From NCBI RefSeq assembly GCF_900187445.1, contig NZ_FYEB01000014.1, forward strand, positions 81,477-145,476: DNA of 64,000 nucleotides, read 5' to 3'. The notes beneath the pieces were generated by a model. It was not told where the DNA came from, made no database searches, and saw only the letters and a list, made by a program, of their open reading frames with translations. Source of the stretch: Pseudomonas sp. Irchel s3b2. GTDB taxonomy: Bacteria > Pseudomonadota > Gammaproteobacteria > Pseudomonadales > Pseudomonadaceae. The position numbers and the translations under genes are program-made. Numbering within the stretch: the stretch's first letter is position 1; each line of letters opens with the position of its first letter. Below, in pieces: positions 53,557 through 62,552 of the stretch.

Positions 53557-55053
53557 ATGAGCCAGGACGTCCTGACCACCGAAACCAATCGCCGCCAGTT
53601 GCAGCAGATCATCGCCGGCCTGTCCGAAGGGGTGATTCTGCTGGAACTCGACCAGACCATCATCTGGGCCAATGACGCCGCGCTGGCCATGCACGGGGTC
53701 AGTCGGCTCGGTGAGCTGGGCGCCAATGCCAGGGAGTACGCGAAGCGGTTTGCCTTGCGTTATCGCAACAATCACCCGGTAGCGACGGAGAATTATCCGA
53801 TCAGCCGCGTTGCCCGGGGCGAGATGTTCAGTGATGTGCTGGTTGAATTGACGCCAGTCGAAAACGAAGAGCGCACCTGGGTTCACAGCGTGCGCAGCAT
53901 GGTGCTGGCCGACCACGCCGGCGAGCCGGAGTCGTTGGTGCTGATCATGAACGACGTCACCGAATGGGCCAGCGCCGAGCAGCGTTTCGAAAAGACCTTC
54001 AATGCCAACCCGGCCCCGGCGGTGATCTGTCGCCTCAGCGATTTGCGCTTCATCAAAGTCAATCAGGGCTTCCTGGAAATGACCGGCTATGCCCGTGATC
54101 AGGTGATCGGCGCTTCGACCTATGAGCTGGATGTGCTGGAGCGCGCTGAAAACAAGGACCTGGCCAAGCAGCGTTTGCGTGATGGGGCAACCATTCCGCA
54201 GATGCAGGCCGAACTGCAATTGCCCGACGGTGGCAGCAAACAGGTGATCGTTGCCGGGCAACCGCTGGAGCTCAACGACGAAGATTGCATGCTATTTTCC
54301 TTCGTCGACATGGAGCTGCGGCACAAGGCCGAAATTGCCCTGCGCCAGAGCGAGGAACGATTCGCGAAAGCCTTTCGCCTCACCCCGGTGCCGATCCTGG
54401 TGTGCAGCGCCGACGATCAAGTGGTGATGGACGTCAACGAAGCCTTTCTCGATACCCTCGCGTGCCCCAGTGAAGAGGTGCTCGGCAAGACCGTGGCGCA
54501 ACTCGGTTTCATCGATGACGCAGGCACTCGCACGCGACTGTTTGCGGCCCTGGAGAAAACCGGGCGCGTGGATCGCGTCGATGTCAGGGTACTCCGCAAG
54601 GATGCCGGGCTGATCGATTGCGCCGTCTCGGCGGACACTGTGAACATTCAGGACGGCACTTGTTATCTGCTGGTGTTGATGGACATCACGGAGCGCAAAC
54701 GCACCGAGCTGGAGTTGGTGTCGGCGATTGAAGAGGTGATGAAAGATGCCTCCTGGTTCAGCCGCACGCTGATCGAGAAACTGGCTAATGTGAAGAACGT
54801 CAATTTGCCGCAATTGCCCAGTGTGTCGTTCACCGACCTGACCGCCCGGGAGCGTGATGTGCTCGGCTTGATCTGTGAAGGCCTCGCCGACAAGGAAATC
54901 GCCGCGCGCCTGAAACTGGCGCCTAATACCGTGCGCAATCATGTTTCGACGGTGTATTCCAAGCTCGACGTGCACAGCCGCAGTGAGGCGATTGTATGGG
55001 CTCGCGAACGGGGTCTGTTCTCCAGCGAGAGGCGGCCCAAGGGGCAACGTTAA
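53557..55053 (+). CDS. PAS-domain LuxR-family regulator
   Basis: A 498-residue regulator: three PAS domains (about residues 15-135, 145-255, 265-390) and a C-terminal LuxR HTH (LTARERDVLGLICEGLADKEIAARLKLAPNTVRNHVSTVYSKL). No kinase or receiver domain and no membrane segment, so it reads a cytoplasmic signal. ATG 53557 has GGAG upstream. Its gene follows the RAYT locus; regulon unknown. Confidence 0.9.
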   Translation: MSQDVLTTETNRRQLQQIIAGLSEGVILLELDQTIIWANDAALAMHGVSRLGELGANAREYAKRFALRYRNNHPVATENYPISRVARGEMFSDVLVELTPVENEERTWVHSVRSMVLADHAGEPESLVLIMNDVTEWASAEQRFEKTFNANPAPAVICRLSDLRFIKVNQGFLEMTGYARDQVIGASTYELDVLERAENKDLAKQRLRDGATIPQMQAELQLPDGGSKQVIVAGQPLELNDEDCMLFSFVDMELRHKAEIALRQSEERFAKAFRLTPVPILVCSADDQVVMDVNEAFLDTLACPSEEVLGKTVAQLGFIDDAGTRTRLFAALEKTGRVDRVDVRVLRKDAGLIDCAVSADTVNIQDGTCYLLVLMDITERKRTELELVSAIEEVMKDASWFSRTLIEKLANVKNVNLPQLPSVSFTDLTARERDVLGLICEGLADKEIAARLKLAPNTVRNHVSTVYSKLDVHSRSEAIVWARERGLFSSERRPKGQR

Positions 55054-55246
55054 GATGCAAATGCACTAGTTGGGATGGTGCAATTTGATGTTCAGTTGGG
55101 GGGCTGTTTTTTCTAGGCTGTAAGGGTGCGATACGTGACTTCGGGTCGGTATCGGGTCCTCTTCGATGCAGCTAAAGGAGCAGCCACATGGGTGCGAACA
55201 GATCAAGCGTGGGGGCGATTTTGCGTCGTCGCCAAGGTGAATCGGG

Positions 55247-55495
55247 ATGATTCATCTGGCGCAATTGCGTATGCAACTGGAGCGGAGTTTTTCGCCGTTG
55301 GCCTGTGAGTGCGCGCTCACGGGGGATAATTCGTTGACGGTGAAGCTTTATCACCCGGCGACGGGGCAGGTGGATCTGGTGGTCAGTGGGTTGAGCATGG
55401 CGATGCTCAGGACGCCAGAGGCAATGACGGCGTTGATTGAAGAGTTGCGGTACGAGCTCGAGAGCATTGGTCTGCATCGGTCCAATGCTTCGTAG
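55247..55495 (+). CDS. DUF1652 protein
   Basis: An 82-residue protein with the DUF1652 pattern (FSPLACECALTGDNSLTVKL, then DLVVSGLS, then LIEELRYELE). The family is nearly confined to Pseudomonas and has no known function. Confidence 0.82.
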   Translation: MIHLAQLRMQLERSFSPLACECALTGDNSLTVKLYHPATGQVDLVVSGLSMAMLRTPEAMTALIEELRYELESIGLHRSNAS

Positions 55496-55538
55496 GCGCT
55501 GGCCAGTAATTCGTGTCTCACGGATGTCCCCGATCCAC

Positions 55539-55566
55539 TGTAGGAGCGAGGCTTGCCCGCGAAGAC
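55539..55566. repeat. REP
   Basis: TGTAGGAGCGAGGCTTGCCC, single unit next to the ~300-bp repeat element. Confidence 0.8.
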
Positions 55567-55597
55567 GGCCTGGCAGTTAACCTGTGTTTTGTTGATT

Positions 55598-55891
55598 GAG
55601 TACATATCCATTTCTGCGGTAACGGCGGCTTATGGTTTCGCCCTTACGGCGACTCACTTTTTTTACAAGCGCCTAAAAAAAGTAAGCAAAAAAACGCTCG
55701 CCCCAAGCGTCCGGCCCCTCGCTAAGGCTCGGCGTTCCTTCGCTCCGGTATCCATCTGGGGGCATCGCCCTACGGTTGGCTTCGCTTCAACCTACATGCG
55801 ATGGGTTCGACTGCGTCGAACGGCGCTGCGCGCCAATCCCCAGATGAACACCTCCACTCTGCCTCCCGAAGGGGCGGGTGGATCAAGATCA
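55598..55891. repeat. Copy A of a ~300-bp dispersed repeat element
   Basis: Begins GAGTACATATCCATTTCTGC and ends near GATCAA. Similar sequence forms both arms of the element at 59932-60862. It contains a fragment like TCGCTAAGGCTCGGC shared by all copies. Frames through it are not convincingly coding. Confidence 0.75.
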
Positions 55892-55981
55892 AAAGCCAAA
55901 GCCAAAGCCAAAGCCAAAGCCAAAGCCAAAGCCAAAGCCAAAGCCAAAGCCAAAGCCAAAGCCAAAGCCAAAGCCAAAGCC
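55892..55981. repeat. Hexanucleotide tandem repeat (AAAGCC)15
   Basis: Fifteen perfect copies of AAAGCC directly after copy A of the dispersed element. Read as protein it gives only Ala-Lys or similar two-residue repeats; likely non-coding and unstable in length. Confidence 0.95.
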
Positions 55982-56129
55982 AACCCCAGTCCATCCGCTG
56001 TTTTTCTGGCATTGGCGGGTGGCTGGGCTATAAGGAATGCGAGGTATTTCTTTTCTGTGACGGGGCCGCGGGTGTGCGGTGTGGTTTTTGTGTCGCGGAA
56101 AATGTCGATTACTTACCGCGGGTCAGCCT

Positions 56130-56351
56130 ATGAACAGTTTTGGGATACGTATTTTTTCGCCACTGTCGCTCGTACTCTGCGCGGCGATTCTGGGTGGTTG
56201 CGCCAGTCCGCCGCCTCCGCCACCCGCTGCGCCGCCACCGCCACCGGTTCGTACCTGTCAAACTTCCGAAAACACCGATGTGCAGGGTGATATGAGGGCT
56301 GAAGGGCAGGTGACCCGGACCACCACCTTGACCCGTTGCGTCACTCAGTAA
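56130..56351 (+). CDS. Small Pro-rich lipoprotein
   Basis: A 73-residue protein with a lipoprotein signal peptide ending in the lipobox LGGC (Cys near residue 23), a Pro-rich linker (SPPPPPPAAPPPPP) and a short tail TEN-like with TCQTSENTDVQG. Outer-membrane anchored by the usual rule. No recognised domain. Confidence 0.75.
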   Translation: MNSFGIRIFSPLSLVLCAAILGGCASPPPPPPAAPPPPPVRTCQTSENTDVQGDMRAEGQVTRTTTLTRCVTQ

Positions 56352-56412
56352 GCAGTGGTGTGTACCGCCAGTTGCCTTCTGCGCGACTGGCGGGTGTGGC
56401 CTGAGTGGCGGG

Positions 56413-57528
56413 TCAGAATTCCTCGATCCTGACCCATCGCGACTCTTGTGCCGCGAAACGGATCGCGGTCGCCAGGCGCTCGACTTCCCATGCCTGCTCG
56501 AAATCTGTCCCGTCCTGACCGAGGCCGGCCAGCGCCATCACCAACTCGTGCACTTCAAGGGTCTTGAGTTCGTTGTAACCCAACTGATGCCCCGGTGCCG
56601 GGCTGAAAGCGGCATAACCCGGTAAATCCGGCCCTGCCAGCAGCCGTTGGAAACCGCCTTGCCCAGCGCGATACATCCGCAGTTCATTCAAGCGTTCCTG
56701 ATCGAACGCCAAGGTGCCTAGGGTGCCGCTGATTTCAAAACTCAGGTGATTCTTATAACCGTGTTTGAGCCAGCTGCTGCTGAACGTCCCGCGCGCGCCG
56801 TTGGCGAACCGCAGCAACGCGTGGACCTGGTCGTCGACCGCGACCTCACGTCGCTCCTGGCCACCTAACGTTACGGGGCGTTGCGCATGTACGGTCTGGG
56901 TATCCGCGCACACGGCCTCGATGTCGCCCAGCAGATGACGGGCCATGGCCAGCAAATGGCTACCCAAATCCGCCAAGGCACCGCCGGCGTAATCGGCGTC
57001 GCAACGCCAGGACCAGGGCGAAACGGGGTCGGCCATGAAGTCTTCGCTGAATTCGCCCTGGAAACTGATGATCTGCCCCAGTGCTCCGTTTTGAATCAAA
57101 TCCCGAGCGAGGCCGATGATCGGGTTGTGCTGATAGTTGTAACCCACCCGCGTCACCACGCCTGCGGCTTTAGCAGCAAGACGCATGGCACTGGCCTGTT
57201 CGAGGTTCACGGCCAGCGGCTTTTCGCAGTACACCGGCTTGCCGGCGGCGAGGGCGGCCATGGCCATGGGGTAGTGCAGATGGTTAGGGGTGGTGATGGC
57301 GATCAGGTTGACTTTGGGGTCATTGATCAGCTGTTGCCAGTCGCTGTGGGCTGTTTCGAAACCCCAGGCATCGGCGCAGGCTCGGGCGCGTTGCGGGTCG
57401 GCATCGGCCAGGGCCGCGAGTTTGAGCTTCAGGGGCAGTTCGAAGACCGCACTGACGTTGCGAAAGGCTAAGGCATGAGCGCGGCCCATGAAACCTGTGC
57501 CGATAAGTCCGATACCGAGTTCGCGCAT
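56413..57528 (-). CDS. Gfo/Idh/MocA-family oxidoreductase
   Basis: A 371-residue NAD(P)-dependent sugar or polyol dehydrogenase: Rossmann motif GLIGTGFMGRAHA and catalytic-Lys motif YCEKPLAVN. The C-terminal domain covers residues about 130-360. Substrate cannot be deduced; no sugar genes are adjacent. Upstream (57530-57640) is an AT-rich gap with several TGGAATAAATATTCT-like words. Confidence 0.9.
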   Translation of the reverse strand: MRELGIGLIGTGFMGRAHALAFRNVSAVFELPLKLKLAALADADPQRARACADAWGFETAHSDWQQLINDPKVNLIAITTPNHLHYPMAMAALAAGKPVYCEKPLAVNLEQASAMRLAAKAAGVVTRVGYNYQHNPIIGLARDLIQNGALGQIISFQGEFSEDFMADPVSPWSWRCDADYAGGALADLGSHLLAMARHLLGDIEAVCADTQTVHAQRPVTLGGQERREVAVDDQVHALLRFANGARGTFSSSWLKHGYKNHLSFEISGTLGTLAFDQERLNELRMYRAGQGGFQRLLAGPDLPGYAAFSPAPGHQLGYNELKTLEVHELVMALAGLGQDGTDFEQAWEVERLATAIRFAAQESRWVRIEEF

Positions 57529-57646
57529 AGCCGGGGTCCTTTTGGATTTTTGTTTTCAGGAGAGCTATTTATGGAATAAATATTCTCAATATGCAATTAG
57601 TAGAATAAATATTCTTATACTGGATCCGATACGGCTGCGATCTGAA

Positions 57647-57752
57647 CGTTCCCACGCTCCGCGTGGGAATGCAGCCGGGGACGCTCCGCGTCCCAAAAGA
57701 GCGGACGCAGAGCGTCCGGTGAGGCATTCCCACGCAGAGCGTGGGAACGATC
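57647..57752. repeat. REPIN, GTTCCCACGC type
   Basis: Inverted arms GTTCCCACGCTCCGCG and CGCAGAGCGTGGGAAC with inner GACGCTCCGCGTCC. Confidence 0.85.
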
Positions 57753-57767
57753 AACACATGGGAAACA

Positions 57768-57793
57768 AAAAAGGCAGCCTTTTGGCTGCCTTC
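57768..57793 (-). terminator. Rho-independent terminator of the SDR gene
   Basis: On the minus strand AAGGCAGCC-AAAA-GGCTGCCTT then TTTTG, 20 bp past the SDR stop. Confidence 0.85.
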
Positions 57794-57813
57794 GGTTCAT
57801 TCACAGAACCAAA

Positions 57814-58581
57814 TCAGGACAGAAACCCGCCATCCACATTCAACGAAACCCCAGTCGTGTAGCTCGACGCATCACTCGCCAGGTACAACACCGCACCAGC
57901 CATTTCACTCGGATCCGCCACACGCTTGAGTGGAATCTGCTGCAGCGCGGTTTTCAGAATGGCGTCGTTTTTCACCAGTGCCGAAGCGAACTTGGTGTCG
58001 GTCAGACCCGGCAGCAGTGCGTTGCAACGAATGCCGAATTGCGCGCATTCCTTGGCGAAGACTTTGGTCATGTTGATCACCGCTGCCTTGGTCACCGAGT
58101 AGATGCCCTGGAAGATCCCCGGCGAGATGCCGTTGATCGAGGCAACGTTGATGATGCTGCCGCCACCGTGTTCGCGCATCAGTTTGCCGGCTTCCACCGA
58201 CATGAAGAAATAGCCGCGAATGTTCACGTCGACGGTTTTCTGGAAGGCGCTGAGGTCGGTGTCCAGTACGTTGCAGAACTGCGGGTTGGTCGCCGCGTTG
58301 TTGACCAGAATATCCAGGCGCCCGAATTGTTCGCGGATGCCGGCGAAGACTTGGGTGATCTGCTCCATTTCGCCGATATGGCAGGCAATGGCAGTGGCCT
58401 TGCCGCCGGCGGCGATGATTGCATCGGCGACGTGCTGGCAGCCATCGAGTTTGCGGCTCGAAACGATGACGTGGGCGCCTTGCTGCGCCAGCAGTTTGGC
58501 GATGGCTTCACCGATGCCACGGCTGGCGCCGGAGACGAATGCGATCTTGCCGTCGAGGTCGAACAACTGAGTCTTGGACAT
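57814..58581 (-). CDS. Short-chain dehydrogenase/reductase
   Basis: A 255-residue SDR: cofactor motif VSGASRGIGEAIA, NNAA motif, catalytic Ser in INVASINGIS, and YSVTKAAVI with Tyr and Lys. It follows the phosphotransferase gene by 26 bp on the same strand; in Pseudomonas this pair often sits with acyl-CoA dehydrogenases and may act on hydroxyacyl intermediates. Confidence 0.9.
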   Translation of the reverse strand: MSKTQLFDLDGKIAFVSGASRGIGEAIAKLLAQQGAHVIVSSRKLDGCQHVADAIIAAGGKATAIACHIGEMEQITQVFAGIREQFGRLDILVNNAATNPQFCNVLDTDLSAFQKTVDVNIRGYFFMSVEAGKLMREHGGGSIINVASINGISPGIFQGIYSVTKAAVINMTKVFAKECAQFGIRCNALLPGLTDTKFASALVKNDAILKTALQQIPLKRVADPSEMAGAVLYLASDASSYTTGVSLNVDGGFLS

Positions 58582-58607
58582 GATTTTTCCTGGTTATGGA
58601 GCCGCGA

Positions 58608-59675
58608 TCAGAGAGTGGATTTCTGGATGACTTGCAGGCTCATCTGCTCCAGCAGTTTGTTCATGTGAATGAACTGCGCGAAGCGTTTGTCCTGGGTCTG
58701 ACCATGGAAGAAGCGGTAGTAGATCTGCTGCACGATGCCGGCCAGACGGAACAGGCCGTAGGTGTAGTAGAAGTCGAAATTGTCGATCTGGATGCCTGCG
58801 CGCTCGGCGTAATAATCGACGAACTCACGGCGGGTCAGCATGCCGGGGGCATGACTTGGCTGGCGGCGCATCAATTGCACCGGCGCCGGGTCGTCGGCTT
58901 CGATCCAGTAGGCGAGGGTGTTGCCCAAGTCCATCAGCGGGTCGCCGAGGGTAGTCAACTCCCAGTCCAGCACGCCGATGATCTGCATCGGGTTCTCGGG
59001 GTCGAGGATCACGTTGTCGAAGCGGTAGTCATTGTGGACGATGCTCGACGTCGGGTGATCGGCCGGCATCTTGTCGTTGAGCCAGGCCTTCACCGCTTCC
59101 CACTTTGGCGCGTCCGGGGTCAGGGCTTTTTCGTAGCGCTCGCTCCAGCCTTTGATTTGCCGCGCGACATAACCTTCGGGTTTGCCAAGGTCGCCCAGAC
59201 CATAGGCCTTGTAGTCGACTTGGTGCAGTTCCACGAACTTATCGATGAAGCTTTTGCACAGGGCTTCGGTCTTGGCTGAATCAAGACCCAGTTCCGGTGG
59301 CAGTTCGGCGCGCAGGATGATGCCCTTGACCCGTTCCATCACATAGAACTCGGCGCCGATCACCGATTCGTCGGTGCAGTGCACATAGGCTTTGGGGCAA
59401 TAGGGGAAACCGTCCCGCAGCTGATTGAGAATGCGGAATTCGCGGCCCATGTCGTGGGCGGACTTGGCCTTGTGGCCGAACGGTGGTCGACGCAAGACGA
59501 ATTCCTGTTCGGGGTATTCCAGCAGGTAAGTCAGGTTCGATGCACCGCCCGGAAACTGGCTGATCACAGGAAAGCCACTCAGGCCCGGAATGTGCGCCTT
59601 GAGGTACGGATCGATCAGGCTGGCATCGAGTTCTTCGCCGGAGCGGATGCGGGTGGACTGGTCAGTAAGCGCCAT
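58608..59675 (-). CDS. Phosphotransferase-family protein (APH fold, ACAD10/11-like)
   Basis: A 355-residue kinase-like protein: FPGGASNLTYLLEY (ATP loop), Brenner motif VHNDYRFDNVILD and DWELTTLGDPLMDLG. Close relatives are the kinase domains of mammalian ACAD10/11, which phosphorylate 4-hydroxyacyl-CoAs. No acyl-CoA dehydrogenase gene is next to it here. Operon with the SDR gene. Confidence 0.9.
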   Translation of the reverse strand: MALTDQSTRIRSGEELDASLIDPYLKAHIPGLSGFPVISQFPGGASNLTYLLEYPEQEFVLRRPPFGHKAKSAHDMGREFRILNQLRDGFPYCPKAYVHCTDESVIGAEFYVMERVKGIILRAELPPELGLDSAKTEALCKSFIDKFVELHQVDYKAYGLGDLGKPEGYVARQIKGWSERYEKALTPDAPKWEAVKAWLNDKMPADHPTSSIVHNDYRFDNVILDPENPMQIIGVLDWELTTLGDPLMDLGNTLAYWIEADDPAPVQLMRRQPSHAPGMLTRREFVDYYAERAGIQIDNFDFYYTYGLFRLAGIVQQIYYRFFHGQTQDKRFAQFIHMNKLLEQMSLQVIQKSTL

Positions 59676-59931
59676 GCTTATCCCTTCTGCTTATTTTGGA
59701 GGCCAGACATCATTGGCTAATCTAATGGTGCGCCGGGGTGGCCACAAGCGCGGCACGGTCTTATAGGTTAGCGTGTTGCCGGATAATCAGCGTTCCTGAT
59801 GTGCGCGAACAGGCTTGGCGGAGGAAGGAGATTCGACATGGGCTATCCGCAAGTGTGCGCCACCGCGACCCTGCAATGCAGTTTCGCGGGTCTCAGGCGA
59901 TATCGATGTTGAATGTGCCGGCCTCATCGCG

Positions 59932-60862
59932 GCATGGGTATCTATACATCTCTTGAGCTACAGAGATTCACTGGCGGGGCTTGGGGCTTGGTGTTGGGAG
60001 TACATATCCATTTCTGCGGTCACGGCCGCTGGCGGTTTCGCTTTTACAGCGAGTCACTTGGAAAAGCCCCAAGTAACCAAGGGCTCTTGCCCCGCCATTC
60101 GGTGCCTCGCCCAGGCTTGGCATGCCCTCACTCCGGCATTGCTCCGGGGGCCCGCCGCCATCGGCCATCCATGGCCGGCGGCGGCTACCGCGGCATCCTT
60201 GCCGCGGTGCCCCCTACGCAATACCTGCGTTCGGCCTCTGGGAAAGGGGCAAGCAGATCAGGATCAAAAGCCAAAACAACAGCAACGGCAACGGCAACGG
60301 CAACGGCAACGCCAACGCCAGATCAACGGCAGATCAACGGCAGATCAACAGCATCGCGAGCAGGCTCGCTCCCACCGTCGGAGTGGGTACATCCGGGGAA
60401 AGATTGGTCGGCTGACAGGCCGCCATCGCAGCGATGCGGCGACCCGACAAGCCAGCTCCCACAAAAAATCAGAGCACATCCGCCTTGCCTTTCACCACTC
60501 AACAGGCCGAGCGTTAGCTCGCCTGCAGCTATTGATCTTGATGCACCGCCCCCTCGAGAGGCCGAGTGGAGGTTCTGCGCAGTGGGCAACCCGGCATGGA
60601 TGCCGGGTTAGCCGCGCACGGCCATGGATGGCCGATCGCGGCGGGCCCGCGGAGCAGGACCGGAGCGAGGGCATGCCGAGCCTTAGCGAGGCACCGAACG
60701 ACAGGGGCAAGAGCGCTTTGGTTACTTTCGCGCTTTTCGAAAGTGACTCGCTGTAAAAGCGAAACCGCCAGCGGCCGTGACCGCAGAAACGGATATGTAC
60801 TCCAAAACACCAAGCCCCGGTAGTGAATCTCTATAGCCCAAGAGATGTGTAGATACCCATGC
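59932..60862. mobile_element. ~930-bp element of two inverted arms, inserted in a REP
   Basis: The left arm begins GCATGGGTATCTATACATCT (59932) and runs inward to about 60270; the right arm is its inverted, diverged copy (60530-60862). Both contain GAGTACATATCC, TCTGCGGTCACGGCCGC and GGCGGTTTCGCTTTTACAGC. The centre has a GCAACG repeat and REP fragments. Flanks are the two halves of a REPIN, with TCATCG on both sides. No transposase gene is inside. Confidence 0.7.
60282..60320. repeat. Hexanucleotide repeat GCAACG inside the inverted element
   Basis: About five to six copies, the last ones altered (GCCAACGCC), just after GATCAAAAGCC, the same place where (AAAGCC)15 starts in copy A. Confidence 0.8.
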
Positions 60863-61020
60863 TCATCGAGGCAAGCCTCGCTCCCACAGGGGATCGTCTG
60901 TGAATGCAGTATTCAAACGGGGCGTGGAGTGGGGCAACAAACCCTTGAGCGAGCTGCTGATCAGCGCCGATGCCGATCCCGGCGACTCTGCGCGCTGTTG
61001 GGCGTCCGTTAGTGCGTCTT
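60863..61020. other. Intergenic, REP half and no recognised gene
   Basis: The right REP half (60868-60893) is followed by an open stretch (60900-61020) with a weak plus-strand frame that runs into the antisense of the next gene; I do not call it. Confidence 0.5.
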
Positions 61021-61992
61021 TTAATGAGCGTTCCCGGCGGCTGCCGATGGCAACGGTAAAGCAATGGGGGTCAGTACCGGTTGACCGGAAAAAAAAGCCG
61101 TCAGGTTTTTACCGACCAGTTCCACAGTGCCTTGGGTGGCCTCCGGGGACAAACCGGCGACATGCGGGGTCAGAATCACGTTGGCCAACCCCTTCAGCGC
61201 GTCCGGCACCTGGGGTTCGTTATCGAAGACATCCAGCGCGGCACCGGCGATCCGTCGCTGTTCCAGCGCGCTGATCAAGTCTGCCGTGACGATCACGCTG
61301 GCCCGCGCGATATTGACGATGAACCCGTGGGGGCCCAGGGCGTCGAGCACCTGCCTGTTGATCAAGTGCTGGGTACCGAGCCCGCCGGGTGCGGCAATGA
61401 TCAGAAAATCCGAGTGGCGCGCCAGTTCGGTCGGCGTCGAGCAGAAGCTATAGGGCACATCGCTGCGATGCTGGCGGTTGTGGTAACTCACGCTCATGTC
61501 GAAGCCGTTGGCCGCACGTTTGGCGATAGCGATGCCGACGGCCCCAAGGCCGAGGATGCCCAGGCGTTTGCCAGCCAGGGACGGGCGCATGATTTTCGGC
61601 CACTCGCCCCGACGCACGGCAGCATCGGCCCGAGGGATATCGCGCACCAGTGCCAGCAGCAGCGCCATGGCATGGTCGGCGACGGAAGAGGCATTGACGC
61701 CGGCCCCATTGGTGACGGTGATGCCACGGTCGGCGGCGGCTTGCAGGTCGACATGCTCATAGCCAGCGCCAATCACGCAGATGATCTTGAGGTTGGGCAG
61801 GGCGGCAATTTCATCGGCGTACAGGCCCAATGGACCGCGCGTCAGCACAGCATCGATATGATCGCCCTGTCGGGCAATGGCGGCGGCGCGCTCGGCCGGA
61901 GTCGGGGCCAGGATCAGATGAAACCCCTGATGTTCGAGAATCGGCAGGTATTCATTGATGGTTTCAACCAGTACCAGAACGGTGACAGGCAT
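61021..61992 (-). CDS. 2-hydroxyacid dehydrogenase (GhrB/GyaR-like)
   Basis: A 323-residue D-2-hydroxyacid dehydrogenase: NAD motif LGILGLGAVGIAIAKRAANG, catalytic Arg in VNIARASVIV, Glu in DVFDNEPQVPD, His in LTPHVAGLSPEA. It would reduce glyoxylate, hydroxypyruvate or related keto acids. Stands alone. Confidence 0.9.
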   Translation of the reverse strand: MPVTVLVLVETINEYLPILEHQGFHLILAPTPAERAAAIARQGDHIDAVLTRGPLGLYADEIAALPNLKIICVIGAGYEHVDLQAAADRGITVTNGAGVNASSVADHAMALLLALVRDIPRADAAVRRGEWPKIMRPSLAGKRLGILGLGAVGIAIAKRAANGFDMSVSYHNRQHRSDVPYSFCSTPTELARHSDFLIIAAPGGLGTQHLINRQVLDALGPHGFIVNIARASVIVTADLISALEQRRIAGAALDVFDNEPQVPDALKGLANVILTPHVAGLSPEATQGTVELVGKNLTAFFSGQPVLTPIALPLPSAAAGNAH

Positions 61993-62552
61993 GCTGGGCT
62001 CCTGTGGGCAGCGGAATATCGGGGCTCGAACGTCGCATCAGATTGCTGACACCAGAGCGGTTTGGCAATGGTCAGGGTTTTTGGCTCCCCGTGTCGGAGC
62101 TGGCGAAACCTGCGATCCGTCTAATGACAACACTAGATCAGTGCGAGGCAGATGGAGAGGATTTGTCCGCAATGACAACGCTGCGCGGTCGTAATGCAAT
62201 CTGTAGCAGCTGTCGAGCTTGCGAGGCTGCGTCCGGCTGCGAAGCAGTCGTCAAACCAGAACTTGCGGTGCGTCAGGCAGACCGCGTTAGCCGGATTCAC
62301 GACTGCTGCGCAGCCGGAAGCAGCCTCGCAGGCTCGACAGCTGCTACAAGCCGAAGGCTTCGACAGCTGCTACAAGGAGCGCGTCGTGCCGACTCCCATC
62401 TGATCCGCACAACCATTGCTCAGCTAAGTCTTTGCTTCTGTTGATTAATCCCGGACAATCGCGCCCCTGTTTCGGCCAGGGCGCTGCCTGTCGGATTCTT
62501 CCGACTCGTCCTGACCGGGTGGCAAGTGACCGGAAAGCGGAGATCCGACCGG
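61993..62552. other. Intergenic region with REPs
   Basis: 560 bp without a gene. A REP-like sequence is at 62085-62117 and a large REPIN at 62202-62348; the last ~100 bp would hold the permease promoter. Confidence 0.6.
62202..62348. repeat. Large REPIN with ~50-bp arms
   Basis: TGTAGCAGCTGTCGAGCTTG on the left and CAGGCTCGACAGCTGCTACA on the right, with the inner arms also paired (GGCTGCGTCCGGCTGC / GCAGCCGGAAGCAGCC). A third unit of the subtype follows to about 62375. Confidence 0.85.

Noticed and set aside
55126..55308. A 60-codon frame just before the DUF1652 gene
   Set aside because: Overlaps the DUF1652 start in a different frame and has no recognisable features.
55553..56290. A plus-strand frame through the ~300-bp element and (AAAGCC)15
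   Set aside because: The translation is a Lys-Ala run caused by the hexamer repeat and overlaps the lipoprotein gene in another frame.
59815..60756. A 313-codon frame across the inverted-arm element
   Set aside because: It runs through REP pieces, both arms and a hexamer repeat; the two arms would encode unrelated frames, so conservation is at DNA level.
60900..61274. A 124-codon plus-strand frame after the inverted element
   Set aside because: Its larger part is antisense to the 2-hydroxyacid dehydrogenase gene; only ~40 codons are free, too little to support a gene.
18727..62348. Many inverted repeats in gaps, first considered as CRISPR-like or regulatory arrays
   Set aside because: They are scattered single or paired REPs with no regular spacers, so not CRISPR.
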